Shown one piece after another: positions 1 to 8,405 of a stretch of DNA of 64,000 bases. The notes under the pieces were generated by a model, which was not told the DNA's origin, ran no database searches, and saw only the letters and a program-made list of their open reading frames with translations. The stretch is from Acidovorax soli. Its GTDB lineage: Bacteria; Pseudomonadota; Gammaproteobacteria; Burkholderiales; Burkholderiaceae_C. The position numbers were made by a program, and so were the translations under genes. Numbering within the stretch: the stretch's first letter is position 1; every line of letters starts with the position of its first letter. The stretch spans positions 1-64,000 of the forward strand of contig NZ_JACHLK010000011.1 in assembly GCF_014207955.1 (NCBI RefSeq), given 5' to 3'.

Positions 1-80
1 TGCGGGTTGTCTCTCACCACCTCGCGCAAGGCTGCGTACTCTGCCGGCGCAATTACGGGTGGTCGGCCTGTCCTTGCCAT
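1..80 (-). CDS. start of a truncated reading frame, possible IS-type DNA-binding protein
   Basis: Only the first 26 codons are in the window; the frame runs off the left edge. The ATG at 80 opens a peptide beginning MARTGRPPVIAPAEYAAL. This resembles the start of helix-turn-helix transposase subunits of the IS630 type, but the stretch is too short to be sure. It sits just downstream of the methyltransferase gene, on the same strand. Confidence 0.3.
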   Translation of the reverse strand, partial: MARTGRPPVIAPAEYAALREVVRDNP

Positions 81-259
81 CACATTGTTCCTGTTCAATC
101 AAGGCTGCAGGATTGTATTTTGTTTTTTCTACACCCTCTTGGCGACGCAAGAGAAAGTTACTGCGCCGCCGGGCGCACATCCCGGCTCCCGCCCTCAACC
201 AAGGCATGCCGCCAGCACGACCAGAAAACCGTCACCCACGTCCCCGCACACCGCCCCAT
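81..259. other. non-coding gap with one GC-rich hairpin
   Basis: No gene is supported here. A perfect 6-bp inverted repeat with a 7-base loop (GCCGGG/CCCGGC, 168-186) lies about 75 bp after the methyltransferase stop. It could help end that leftward transcript, but no U-tract follows it. Confidence 0.4.
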
Positions 260-1072
260 TCAACGCGCCACCACCAACCTCAACGACCCCTGATAAAACG
301 CCTGCCTGCGCAAGGCCCCATACCGCGCATCCCAAACCCCCGACACCAGATCCCCCCGCAACGCAGCCACACTCGCATCGACCGATGCAGCCGGCACAAC
401 CCCCCACGCCGAACACACCGTGCGCGCAGCCGGCACCAGCAGCATCTCGGGCCGCCCGTAGTACGCCTCGTTGAACCCATCTCGGCAATCCCAGGGAATC
501 GGCACCGGCAACACCTCCACATGCCCGCCCAGCGCCGCAGCGATGCGCTCCATGGCCGGGTAGCGCCGCGCCTCGGCCGCCAGCACCCCGGGTGCATAGT
601 GGGCCAGCCAGAAGTCCTGCACCGCCAGCGGTTCGCAGGTGAGAATGACCACCGCCCCGCGCGCCACGCGCCGCATTTCGCGCAGGCCGGCCTCCACGTC
701 GCTCCACTGGTGGATCGAGAAGGTGCTCATGGCCGCGTCGAACGCGCCATCGGCAAACGGCAGGTGCTCGGCCACGCCGTCCACCGCGGGCGGCAGGTGC
801 GCAGGCCGCTGCTCGCGCATGGACTGCGAGGGCTCGAGCGCAGTCACCGTGCGGCCCGTGGGTTCGTACGACCCGGCCCCGGCGCCGACATTGAGCACGG
901 CGGTGGCCGCCGGGCCCAGGGCCTGCTCGATCAGCGCGGCGATGCGCGGCTCGGGCTGGCGGTAGGCAGCGTAGGTGGTAGCACCACCCACGGCACCGTA
1001 GTTGACATCGCCTGCGCTGCCGTCGGCGGACCGGACGATGGTGGCGGGGTTGTTGTGGTTGTCTGCAGGCAT
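260..1072 (-). CDS. class I SAM-dependent methyltransferase
   Basis: A protein of about 270 residues with a class I methyltransferase fold. The SAM-binding loop reads VLNVGAGAGSYEP, followed by an acidic strand end (TALEPSQSM) and the AEHLPFADGAFDAAMS post-I region typical of UbiE/Methyltransf_11 proteins. The ATG at 1072 is chosen because GGGAGG precedes it by about 10 bases; longer frames lack this. It follows the FecR gene on the same strand after 129 bp, the place where a TonB-dependent receptor would normally be. The substrate cannot be told from sequence; small-molecule or siderophore methylation is only a guess from the iron-regulated neighbours. Confidence 0.8.
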   Translation of the reverse strand: MPADNHNNPATIVRSADGSAGDVNYGAVGGATTYAAYRQPEPRIAALIEQALGPAATAVLNVGAGAGSYEPTGRTVTALEPSQSMREQRPAHLPPAVDGVAEHLPFADGAFDAAMSTFSIHQWSDVEAGLREMRRVARGAVVILTCEPLAVQDFWLAHYAPGVLAAEARRYPAMERIAAALGGHVEVLPVPIPWDCRDGFNEAYYGRPEMLLVPAARTVCSAWGVVPAASVDASVAALRGDLVSGVWDARYGALRRQAFYQGSLRLVVAR

Positions 1073-1201
1073 GGGCAAAAAGGCCTCCCGGGGATGATCA
1101 AGGCCCCCATGCTGGCCCCAGACTGGCACACCGACAAACGAGATTTGCAGCGCCCATGCGTGAGAAGAATGCACACATGGGCCCAGGGGGCGGGCAGCCC
1201 C

Positions 1202-2182
1202 TCAGGCCGGGACCAGCGTGATCCAGTAGCGCGTGCGTGTCACCACCTGCACCGGCAAGGTCTCGCGCAGCATCGCCAGGATGTACTCGGTATCGTTCAG
1301 CTGGAAGGCGCCCGAGATGCGCAGCGCCGCCACGGCCGGGTCGCAGCGCACCACCCCCGGGCGGTAGCGCGCCAGCTCGGCCGCGAAGTCGTCCAGCCGC
1401 ATGCCGTCGGCATACAGCACGCCCTGCGCCCAGGCCAGGGCCTGCTCGCCCAGCGCGGTGGAGGCCTGCACACCGCTGGCCGTAAAGCGGCATTGCGAGC
1501 CGGCCTGCAGCACACGCTGCGCGCCGTGGTGCGGCGTGACTTCGACCGCGCCTTCGGCCACGGCCAGGTGCACGGCGCCCTCGTCGAGCAGGCGCACGGC
1601 AAAGCGCGTGCCCAGGGCGCGCAGCCAGCCGCCGGGTGTCTCCACGCGAAAGCTGCGCGCGGCGGAATCCTTGGACGTGGTGATGAGCACCTCGCCCACG
1701 CGCAGGCGCAGCAGGCGCTCATGGGCGTCGAAGGCCACATCGAGCGCGCTGGCGGTATTGAGCAGCACCTCGGAGCCATCGGCCAGCGTGACGCTGCGCC
1801 GCTCGCCCGTGGCGGTGCGGTGCTCGGCCGCCCACTGCTGCCAGGGCATGTGGCGCCAGCCCAGGTATGCCGCCGGTGCCGTGGTGCCCACCAGGGCCAG
1901 CACACGCAGCGCAGCGCGGCGGTTCACCGCGGTGCGCTCGGCCTGCGCCAGCACCGGCATCCCCAGGCCCGCAGGCACGGCGCCAAAGGTGCGCGACAGG
2001 CGTTCTGCCCGCTGCCAGGCGGCTTCGTTGGCGGCATCCTGCGCGCGCCAGGCGGCCAGGGCCTGCCAGTCGTCTGGGCGGGCCTGGCCGGAGTTCAAAC
2101 GCACCAGCCACTGCGCGGCCTCGCGCAGGGCGGCACGGCTGGGCGCGGTATCAGGATTGGCGGATGAGGTGGCGCTGCCCAT
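1202..2182 (-). CDS. fecR: FecR-family anti-sigma/signal transducer
   Basis: FecR proteins sit in the inner membrane, relay the state of a TonB-dependent receptor and control their partner sigma factor. The N-terminal 80 residues carry the cytoplasmic FecR_N signature (AAQWLVRLNSGQ, then WQALAAWRAQDAANEAAWQRA). A single hydrophobic stretch near residues 90-110 follows, then the periplasmic FecR core (HRTATGERRSVTLADGSEV, LNTASAL, FRVETPGGWLRALGTRF). The ATG at 2182 overlaps no other start and lies 7 bp after the sigma gene stop, so the two are co-transcribed. No receptor gene follows. Confidence 0.9.
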   Translation of the reverse strand: MGSATSSANPDTAPSRAALREAAQWLVRLNSGQARPDDWQALAAWRAQDAANEAAWQRAERLSRTFGAVPAGLGMPVLAQAERTAVNRRAALRVLALVGTTAPAAYLGWRHMPWQQWAAEHRTATGERRSVTLADGSEVLLNTASALDVAFDAHERLLRLRVGEVLITTSKDSAARSFRVETPGGWLRALGTRFAVRLLDEGAVHLAVAEGAVEVTPHHGAQRVLQAGSQCRFTASGVQASTALGEQALAWAQGVLYADGMRLDDFAAELARYRPGVVRCDPAVAALRISGAFQLNDTEYILAMLRETLPVQVVTRTRYWITLVPA

Positions 2183-2189
2183 GGCGGAT

Positions 2190-2708
2190 TCACTCCATGG
2201 CCAGCAGGCAGCACTCAAAGCCCTGGGCCATGTAGCGCTTGATGGTGCGCTCGCTCACCTGCAGCTGCACGGCGATCTCGGCATAGCCCAGGCCTTCGAG
2301 CTGCGACAGCAAAAAGGCCTGCCTTGCCTTGGGCGCGAGGCCGTCGAGCATGGCATCGATCTCGTGCAGGGCTTCGAGCACCAGCGCGCGCTCTTCGGGC
2401 GACGGGGCCAGCGGCTCGGGCATCAGGGCCAGGGCATCGGTGTAAGCCTGCTCCAGCGCGCGGCGGCGCCACAGGTCGGAGACCAGGCCCTTGGCAATGG
2501 TGGTCAGGTAGGCGCGCGGCTCGCGCAGGCCCTGGAGTGCCTGGGGGCGCAGCAGCACGCGCACAAAGGTGTCCTGCGCCAGGTCGGCCGCCTCGTCCCT
2601 GCAGCCCAGCCGCCGCTGCAGCCACGCACGCAGCCAGCCATGGTGGTGGCTGTACAGCGTGTGGGGGTCGTGGTCGGGATGGACCAGGCCGGGGTCAGCG
2701 GTGCTCAT
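2190..2708 (-). CDS. fecI: FecI-type ECF sigma factor
   Basis: A 172-residue extracytoplasmic-function sigma factor that would direct RNA polymerase to iron-acquisition genes. Region 2 is visible as the DEAADLAQDTFVRVLL helix and the AYLTTIAKGLVSDLWRRR segment. Region 4 is LAPKARQAFLLSQLEGLGYAEIA plus VSERTIKRYMAQG. The start at 2708 (MSTADPG) is preferred over an upstream in-frame start that would run into the Fur-type palindrome. It is followed after 7 bp by fecR. The palindrome at 2754-2774, about 45 bp upstream, points to iron repression. Confidence 0.92.
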   Translation of the reverse strand: MSTADPGLVHPDHDPHTLYSHHHGWLRAWLQRRLGCRDEAADLAQDTFVRVLLRPQALQGLREPRAYLTTIAKGLVSDLWRRRALEQAYTDALALMPEPLAPSPEERALVLEALHEIDAMLDGLAPKARQAFLLSQLEGLGYAEIAVQLQVSERTIKRYMAQGFECCLLAME

Positions 2709-2753
2709 GCGGCAGGATGGGCAAAGAGAATGGGGGGATGTCGCAGAAATTAT

Positions 2754-2774
2754 AATTGAGAACAATTCTCAATT
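2754..2774. promoter_or_regulatory. Fur-box-like palindrome between fecI and the dioxygenase gene
   Basis: A perfect 9-3-9 inverted repeat, AATTGAGAA / TTCTCAATT with CAA between, lies in the 118-bp gap between the divergent fecI and PhyH-type genes. It matches the AT-rich, GAGAAT-type Fur sites found before fecI genes in beta- and gammaproteobacteria. It is placed to act on both directions. Confidence 0.75.
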
Positions 2775-2826
2775 CATAGCCTCGGTGCCCTTGCAGGCCA
2801 AGGGATATGCCCGCAATACACCCTGC

Positions 2827-3612
2827 ATGCCATTCGATCTGAAACGCTATGAGTCCGCCGGCTACGGCGTGGTGACCGATGCCGTGCCCGCCCGCCTTCT
2901 CGCCGCCATGGATGCATGGCTGGCCAGCGCCGAGGCGGCGGCACGCCAATGCAGCGCGGAGGAGCAGGCGCGCGATCTGGTGTTCGAGAAGGACCTCTCT
3001 GACGCGGGGCGCAACGGCATCCCTGCCACCGAGGTGGGCGATGCCATTTTCATCCTGGGCGACCTGTGCCGCTATGCGCCGCAGTTCAGCGCCCTGCTGC
3101 AGTTACCGGCGCTGGTCGATGCCTGCGCACAGGCCCTGGGTAACGCCGATCTGGTCGCGCATTTCATGAACGCGACCAGCAAACACCCGGGCTTTGGCCG
3201 GGGCATCGGCTGGCACCGGGATTTCCCCAACGCGTACCTGAGCGGCGCCGACTCGCGCTTTCTGCGCGTGATGGTGTGCCTGGATGGCATGGCCGAGCAT
3301 GGCGGGGCCACGCGCTTCATTGCCGGCAGCCACCGCGTGGACGACAGCTATGCGGCGCAAGAGGAGCGCGGCGGCGCCAGACACCGCTATGGCGCACACC
3401 ATGGCGTGGCGGCGGAATGCGCGCCGGGCGATCTGGTGCTGATCCACCCCAAGGTGGTCCATGGCGGCCCCGCCAACACCAGCGCCCTGCCCCGGCGCAA
3501 TGTCATCGTTCAGGTGGGTGTGGCTGGAATGGAATTGGTCGGTGAGCGGGAGACAGTGACGGGCTGGCCAGTGGCCTTTCCACCTCAGCCCGCAGCTTCT
3601 TCATCCAGCTGA
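2827..3612 (+). CDS. phytanoyl-CoA dioxygenase (PhyH) family protein
   Basis: A 261-residue Fe(II)/2-oxoglutarate oxygenase. The iron ligands are visible as the HRD of [10 protein letters not shown] and the later H of [15 protein letters not shown]. The 2-oxoglutarate-binding basic residues follow in PRRNVIVQ. The double-stranded beta-helix core includes [11 protein letters not shown] and [11 protein letters not shown]. The ATG at 2827 ([10 protein letters not shown]) starts the conserved part; frames further left cross the Fur-type palindrome. The gene is divergent from fecI. Its 3' end overlaps the MaoC gene on the other strand by 28 bp. The hydroxylated substrate is unknown; siderophore or amino-acid hydroxylation would fit the iron context. 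Confidence 0.82.
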   Translation: MPFDLKRYESAGYGVVTDAVPARLLAAMDAWLASAEAAARQCSAEEQARDLVFEKDLSDAGRNGIPATEVGDAIFILGDLCRYAPQFSALLQLPALVDACAQALGNADLVAHFMNATSKHPGFGRGIGWHRDFPNAYLSGADSRFLRVMVCLDGMAEHGGATRFIAGSHRVDDSYAAQEERGGARHRYGAHHGVAAECAPGDLVLIHPKVVHGGPANTSALPRRNVIVQVGVAGMELVGERETVTGWPVAFPPQPAASSSS

Positions 3613-4034
3613 AACAGGCTGGTCGCCACCAGGTCCAGCACCGCCGCCCCGTCCTGGTTGGCCAGCTCCCAACGCCAGCGCAGAATGCCCAGGCCGGGCT
3701 TGCTGGTGGAGCGACGCACCTCCTGCACCGTGGCGGTGAGCACCAGTTGGTCGCCCGGGCGCACCGGGTGCGGCCAGCGGATGTACTCGATGCCCGGCGA
3801 GGCAAAGGATTCGGAGCCGTGCAGCGCCTTGTCCGCCACCAGCCGCATGGCGATGGCGCAGGTGTGCCAGCCGCTGGCGATGAGGCCGCCAAAGCGGCCC
3901 TCCTGCGCGGCGGCCGGGTCGGTGTGGAACCACTGTGGGTCGTAGGACCTGGCGAAGGTGAGCACCTCGTCTTCGGTCACGGTGTAGGGCCCGGCCGTGA
4001 GGACCTGGCCGGCATGGAATTCGGCGAACTTCAT
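3585..4034 (-). CDS. MaoC-like hot-dog dehydratase
   Basis: A 149-residue single hot-dog hydratase. The MaoC signature is clear: [17 protein letters not shown] with the catalytic Asp/His pair, then [16 protein letters not shown]. Such proteins hydrate enoyl-CoA or related thioesters. Its start overlaps the stop of the upstream enoyl-CoA hydratase by 4 bp (ATGA), so the two are translationally coupled and probably act in one acyl-CoA degradation step sequence. Confidence 0.88.
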   Translation of the reverse strand: MKFAEFHAGQVLTAGPYTVTEDEVLTFARSYDPQWFHTDPAAAQEGRFGGLIASGWHTCAIAMRLVADKALHGSESFASPGIEYIRWPHPVRPGDQLVLTATVQEVRRSTSKPGLGILRWRWELANQDGAAVLDLVATSLFQLDEEAAG

Positions 4035-4849
4035 GACTGGTCTCCCCCGAAGTTCGCGGGCCGCTTGGCGTTGAGTGCAGCAAAGCCTTCGCGCGCATCA
4101 CGGCCGGCAAAGCCCAGCATCTCCAGCGCCAGCGAATGCTCGAAGGCCGGCCAGGCCGCGCGCAGCCAGTGGTTCAGGCTGCGCTTGGTGAAGGCCAGCG
4201 CCGTGGGGCTGCCGCGTGCGAGTTCTTGCGCGATCTGCAGGGCCCGAGTGTCCAGCTCTTCATCGGCCACGGCCAGGCTGACGAGGCCGATGCGTTCGGC
4301 TTCCTTGCCTGAGATGGTGTTGCACAGCAGCAGGTGGTACTTGGCCCGGGCCATGCCGCACAGCAGCGGCCAGAGCACGGCGGCATGGTCGCCAGCGGCC
4401 ACGCCCAGGCGGGTGTGGCCATCGATGATCTTGGCGCGCTGGCCGGCCACGGTGATGTCGGCCATCAGCGCCACCGCAGCCCCTGCGCCCACGGCCGCGC
4501 CGTTGATGGCCGAGACGATGGGCAGATCGCAGTCCATCATGCCCTGCACGATGGCGCGGGCCTCCTGCATGGTGCGCAGACGGGCCTCCTGGCTGTGGAG
4601 CATCGCCGTCACCAGCTCGGGTGAGCCGCCCGCGCAAAAGCCTTTGCCCTCGCTGCGCACCAAGATGCTGCGCACGCCCGGCGTGGCCTGCAGGCGGGCC
4701 CAGATGGTGCCCAGGTGCGCATGCCCCTGCACGTCGGTGAAGGGCATGCCGCCCGCGGGGCCGAAGATGACGTGCGCCACGCCGTCGTCGGCAATGCGCA
4801 CCTGCAGGTGGGGACCGAGGTCCCAGGGTGGGGCTTGCGGGTCTTGCAT
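4031..4849 (-). CDS. enoyl-CoA hydratase/isomerase family protein
   Basis: A 272-residue crotonase-fold enzyme. The CoA-thioester oxyanion hole is formed by the [11 protein letters not shown] and [13 protein letters not shown] segments; the helix after it ([20 protein letters not shown]) carries Asp where classical hydratases have Glu, so the exact reaction may differ from simple hydration. The ATG at 4849 (MQDPQAPPW) is used because the upstream in-frame start lies in sequence with no domain match. It is coupled to the MaoC gene, and the LysR gene ends 80 bp upstream of it. Confidence 0.87.
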   Translation of the reverse strand: MQDPQAPPWDLGPHLQVRIADDGVAHVIFGPAGGMPFTDVQGHAHLGTIWARLQATPGVRSILVRSEGKGFCAGGSPELVTAMLHSQEARLRTMQEARAIVQGMMDCDLPIVSAINGAAVGAGAAVALMADITVAGQRAKIIDGHTRLGVAAGDHAAVLWPLLCGMARAKYHLLLCNTISGKEAERIGLVSLAVADEELDTRALQIAQELARGSPTALAFTKRSLNHWLRAAWPAFEHSLALEMLGFAGRDAREGFAALNAKRPANFGGDQS

Positions 4850-4929
4850 GGGGTGGTGTCTCCTGTGGTGTTCTGGTGCGGTGAAGCAGCTTACACGCTG
4901 CGGCCTCGGCAAGAGCCAGCGCCCGACCG

Positions 4930-5856
4930 TCAGGGAGGCGGTATCTGGCCGGCCAGGGCATCCCGGACCAGCGAGCGGCAGAAGTCGCGCACGACCTGCA
5001 GGGCCGGTGACTCTGCGCGCCCCTTGAGCGTGACAAATGCGAACTGCGCCTGCAGCTTCGCATCGGGCGTGGGCATGAGTTCATGCAGGCCGCCCTCGGC
5101 CAGTTGCGCGCGGGCCGCTGCCACCACGCCGAGGAACACCGCGTCGGTCGCGGCCACGGTGCGCAGCAAGGCACCGACGTCTTCCGAGGCGGCCTGGATC
5201 CAGGGCTGGGGGTGGGCGCGCTCCCCATAGCGTTCGATCAGCGTACGCGCGGCATCGTCGCTCACCTGCGTGCACACCAGGGGGTAGGCCCGCAGGTCCT
5301 CGAAGCGCAGACGGGGGCGCTGCGCAAGCGGGTGCCTCGTCCGGCAGACGAAGCCGGAGCGCAGCGCCGGCAGAACCTCGAACTGCAGGTCGTCCACCGG
5401 AGGCAGCGCCCGGTAGGTGATGACCAGGCCATCGGCCTGGCGCGCGCGCAACTGCGCTATCTGCAGCTCGGGCGCCCCGCCCAGCAGGCGCAACTGGACC
5501 TGTGGGTGCGAGCGCAGCAGATGCGTCATGAGCGGCGCGGCGAACAGCGCCCCAGGCGCAGACCCCATGCCCAGGGCGATGGTGCCGGCCGCCCCGCCCG
5601 CCATCAGCGTGGCGGCACGCCGCAGTTCTGCCGCCTCCTGCACGATGTGGCGCGCCCGGGCCAGCACCTGGGTGCCGAGCGGCGTGAGTTCGTTGCTCTT
5701 GCCGATGCGGTCCACCAGGGGCATGCCGAGTTCCTGCTCCAGCATCTGGATGCTGCGCGACAGCGCGGACTGGGTTACATGCACCACCTCCGAGGCACGG
5801 CTGAACGAGCGCGTGTCGGCCAGTGCGACGAAATGGTGGAGCTGCTGCAGGTTCAT
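4930..5856 (-). CDS. LysR-family transcriptional regulator
   Basis: A 308-residue regulator with an N-terminal winged helix-turn-helix ([20 protein letters not shown], then [17 protein letters not shown]) and the periplasmic-binding-like effector domain. The ATG at 5856 is chosen over a TTG three codons earlier. It is divergent from the Bug binding protein gene across 110 bp and precedes the hydratase pair on its own strand. It most likely controls one or both of these units in response to a carboxylate or CoA-derived signal. The effector is not visible. Confidence 0.9.
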   Translation of the reverse strand: MNLQQLHHFVALADTRSFSRASEVVHVTQSALSRSIQMLEQELGMPLVDRIGKSNELTPLGTQVLARARHIVQEAAELRRAATLMAGGAAGTIALGMGSAPGALFAAPLMTHLLRSHPQVQLRLLGGAPELQIAQLRARQADGLVITYRALPPVDDLQFEVLPALRSGFVCRTRHPLAQRPRLRFEDLRAYPLVCTQVSDDAARTLIERYGERAHPQPWIQAASEDVGALLRTVAATDAVFLGVVAAARAQLAEGGLHELMPTPDAKLQAQFAFVTLKGRAESPALQVVRDFCRSLVRDALAGQIPPP

Positions 5857-5966
5857 GGACTTCAATTATTCACAAAACTCATGCAAATCACAAAAACAAC
5901 CCATTGGACGACTGGACTACAAGCCCGAAGAATGCGTCTGCATCCATTTCCCCAAGGAGTTTCCCC

Positions 5967-6959
5967 ATGCACCATCCCTGTCGCCGCGCCATCGCCGGCA
6001 TTGTTTGCAGCCTGCTGCTCGCCCCGCTGGGCGCGCAACCGCGCGAAGGGGCGTTCACGCAGCCCGTTTCGCTGATGGTTCCCTACCCCGCGGGCTCGGC
6101 CAGCGACTTCACCGCACGCACCATGCAGGAGCCGCTGGCACACCAGTTGGGCGTACCCGTGGTAGTGGAGAACCTGGGCGGCGCCGCCGGCGCCATTGCC
6201 GCCAACAAGGTGCTGGCGGCGGCGGCCGACGGCCAGCAGCTGTTCCAGGGCTCGCCCAACGAGCTGATCCTTTCGGGCCTGGTCAACAAGGGCGTGAAGT
6301 ACCAGCCGGACGATTTCCGCATGGTGGCGCCGGTGGCCATCTCGCACCTGGTGGTGATCGCGCAGGCCCGCCTGCCCGCAGACAATCTGGACCAGCTGGC
6401 CGAGCTCGCGCGGGCACGCCGCAGCGAGCCGTTGAACTACGGCTCTTCGGGCCCGGGCACGATGTACCACTTGCTGGGCGAACTGGCTTCGCGGCGCGTG
6501 GGTGCCCCCATGACGCATGTACCCTACAAGGGCGGTGCGCCGCTGATGCAGGACCTGATCGGCGGGCTGATCGATTTCGCCTTCGTGCCCTACCAGAGCA
6601 GCTATGCCGACCTGGCCAGGCAGGGTCGGATCAAGGTCATAGGCTCGTTGGCCGACGCACGCCTGCCCGCGCCGTTCCAGAACGTGCAGAGCTACCGCGA
6701 TACCCAGAACTTCAAGGATTTTTCCTTCAGCATCTGGACCGGCTACCTGGTCAAGCGCGGCACGCCGCAACGTGCGGTGGAACAACACGCCGCCGCCTTG
6801 CAAGCAGCCTTGAAACTGCCCCAGGTGCGCAGCCCGCTGGAAGCCCAGGCCAAAACGCTGTTTGCCCCCATGTCGCTGGAACAGGCAGCGACCTTCTACC
6901 GAAATGAGACCGCCCGCTACCGCGAGCTGGTGAAAACCGTGGGGTTCGAGCCGCAATGA
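5967..6959 (+). CDS. Bug-type tripartite tricarboxylate transporter substrate-binding protein
   Basis: A 330-residue periplasmic binding protein. A signal peptide (RRAIAGIVCSLLLAPLGA) is followed by the Bug hallmarks: VPYPAGSASDFTAR, the VVENLGGAAGAIAANKV loop, and LNYGSSGPGTMYHLLGE. Bug proteins bind carboxylates or amides for TctAB-type permeases; no tctAB genes lie nearby. AAGGAG is centred about 10 bases before the ATG at 5967. It overlaps the M20 gene by 4 bp (ATGA), which suggests that the bound ligand is processed by the peptidase or esterase encoded next. Confidence 0.9.
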   Translation: MHHPCRRAIAGIVCSLLLAPLGAQPREGAFTQPVSLMVPYPAGSASDFTARTMQEPLAHQLGVPVVVENLGGAAGAIAANKVLAAAADGQQLFQGSPNELILSGLVNKGVKYQPDDFRMVAPVAISHLVVIAQARLPADNLDQLAELARARRSEPLNYGSSGPGTMYHLLGELASRRVGAPMTHVPYKGGAPLMQDLIGGLIDFAFVPYQSSYADLARQGRIKVIGSLADARLPAPFQNVQSYRDTQNFKDFSFSIWTGYLVKRGTPQRAVEQHAAALQAALKLPQVRSPLEAQAKTLFAPMSLEQAATFYRNETARYRELVKTVGFEPQ

Positions 6960-8404
6960 ACACCAACACCCCCCTCCCGGCCAGCGGTGCACTGGCCGAG
7001 GTGCAGCGGCACCTGCTTGATGGCAAGGCCGCCACCATCGCCTGGCTCGAAAGCTACCTGCGCCTGCAGAGCGTGAGCGCCGACCCGGCCCATGGCCCGG
7101 ACATGGCGGCCACGCGCGCCTTCCTTGTCGAGCGCCTGCACGCCATGGGCCTGGCGGATGTGCAGTTGCTCGATGCAGGCGGCGAGGCAGCGGTGTTCGG
7201 CCAATGGCTCGGCGCGCCGGGCCGGCCCACGCTGCTCATCTATGCGCACTACGACGTGCAGCCGCCGGAACCGCTCGCGCTTTGGCGCACGCCGCCGTTC
7301 GAGCCCACCACCGTGGGCGACCGCATCTATGCGCGCGGCGCCTCCGATGTGAAGGGAGCCACTGCCATCGCCCTGGCCGTGGTCGAGAGCTTCCTGCGCG
7401 TGCACGGCGGCTGCCCGGTGAACATCAAGGTCTTTCTGGAAGGGGAGGAGGAGACCGGCAGCCCCTCGCTGCGCGCGCTGGCCCTGCGCCATGCTGCGCT
7501 GCTGCGTGCCGATGCCGTGCTGTCGGCCGATGGCGGGCGCGCCAGCGCCCTGGTGCCCACGGTCAACACCGGCGCGCGCGGCAACGCCCAGTTGGAGGTG
7601 CGGCTGCGCACTGCGGACAAGGACCTGCATTCGGGCCGCTACGGCGGTGCCGTGCGCAATGCGCTGCACGAAGCCGCCCGCCTGGTGGCCTCGCTGCACC
7701 GGGCCGATGGCAGTGTGGCAGTGCCAGGCTTCTTTGCGGGCGTCAGGGCGCCCGGCGAACGCGAACGTGCCGACACGGCGGCCTTTCCCTACGATGAAGC
7801 GGCCTTCTTTGCCGATGTGGGTGCCCTACCGCATGGCGAAGCGGGCTACAGCGCGCGCGAGCGCATCACCTTGCGCCCCGCGCTCGATGTCAACGGGCTG
7901 TACGGCGGCCACACGGGGGCGGGTGGCAAGACCATCGTGCCCTGCGAAGCCGTCGTCAAGCTCACCGTCCGTGTAGTCACAGGCCAAGACCCCGCCCAGG
8001 TGATACACGCCGTGGCAGAGCACCTGCAGGCGCTGACCCCGCCCGGATGCTCGCTGGAGGTGACGGCCCTGCACGAAGGCTCGCCCGCATCCACGCTGGC
8101 GCCAGAGCACCCGCTGGTGCGCGCCGCAGAAACGGTGCTGGCGCAGGCCTCGGGCATGCGGCCCATCCACGTGCGGCTGGGGGCCAGCGTGCCCATCACC
8201 TCCCTCTTCAAGGAGACGCTGGGCATGGACACGCTGATGTTTGGCTACAACCTGCCCGACGAGGATGTGCATGCCCCCAACGAGTTCTTTCGGCTGTCTT
8301 CGATCCATGACGGCCTGATGGCCTGGTCGTCCCTGCTCCATGAGCTGGGCCATTTCTCCGCAGCCGACTTCCCTCTTGCCACCACACCCACCCAGGAGAT
8401 TTAG
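6956..8404 (+). CDS. M20-family metallopeptidase (dipeptidase-like)
   Basis: A 482-residue zinc hydrolase of the M20 (ArgE/DapE/CNDP) family. Metal-ligand and catalytic residues are in place: His98 and Asp100 in IYAHYDVQPPE, Asp131 in RGASDVKG, and the Glu pair near 165 in LEGEEETGSPS. The dimerisation lid lies between the two halves of the catalytic domain. There is no signal peptide, so it acts in the cytoplasm. It is translationally coupled to the Bug protein gene and followed after 1 bp by the carboxylesterase gene, forming a three-gene catabolic operon. Confidence 0.92.
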   Translation: MNTNTPLPASGALAEVQRHLLDGKAATIAWLESYLRLQSVSADPAHGPDMAATRAFLVERLHAMGLADVQLLDAGGEAAVFGQWLGAPGRPTLLIYAHYDVQPPEPLALWRTPPFEPTTVGDRIYARGASDVKGATAIALAVVESFLRVHGGCPVNIKVFLEGEEETGSPSLRALALRHAALLRADAVLSADGGRASALVPTVNTGARGNAQLEVRLRTADKDLHSGRYGGAVRNALHEAARLVASLHRADGSVAVPGFFAGVRAPGERERADTAAFPYDEAAFFADVGALPHGEAGYSARERITLRPALDVNGLYGGHTGAGGKTIVPCEAVVKLTVRVVTGQDPAQVIHAVAEHLQALTPPGCSLEVTALHEGSPASTLAPEHPLVRAAETVLAQASGMRPIHVRLGASVPITSLFKETLGMDTLMFGYNLPDEDVHAPNEFFRLSSIHDGLMAWSSLLHELGHFSAADFPLATTPTQEI

Positions 8405-8405
8405 C

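Noticed and set aside
59-2167. Long open frame on the plus strand across the methyltransferase and fecR genes
   Set aside because: It is a shadow of two well-supported minus-strand genes. Its protein is Arg/His/Gly/Ala-rich with no domain, as expected of a GC-rich antisense frame.
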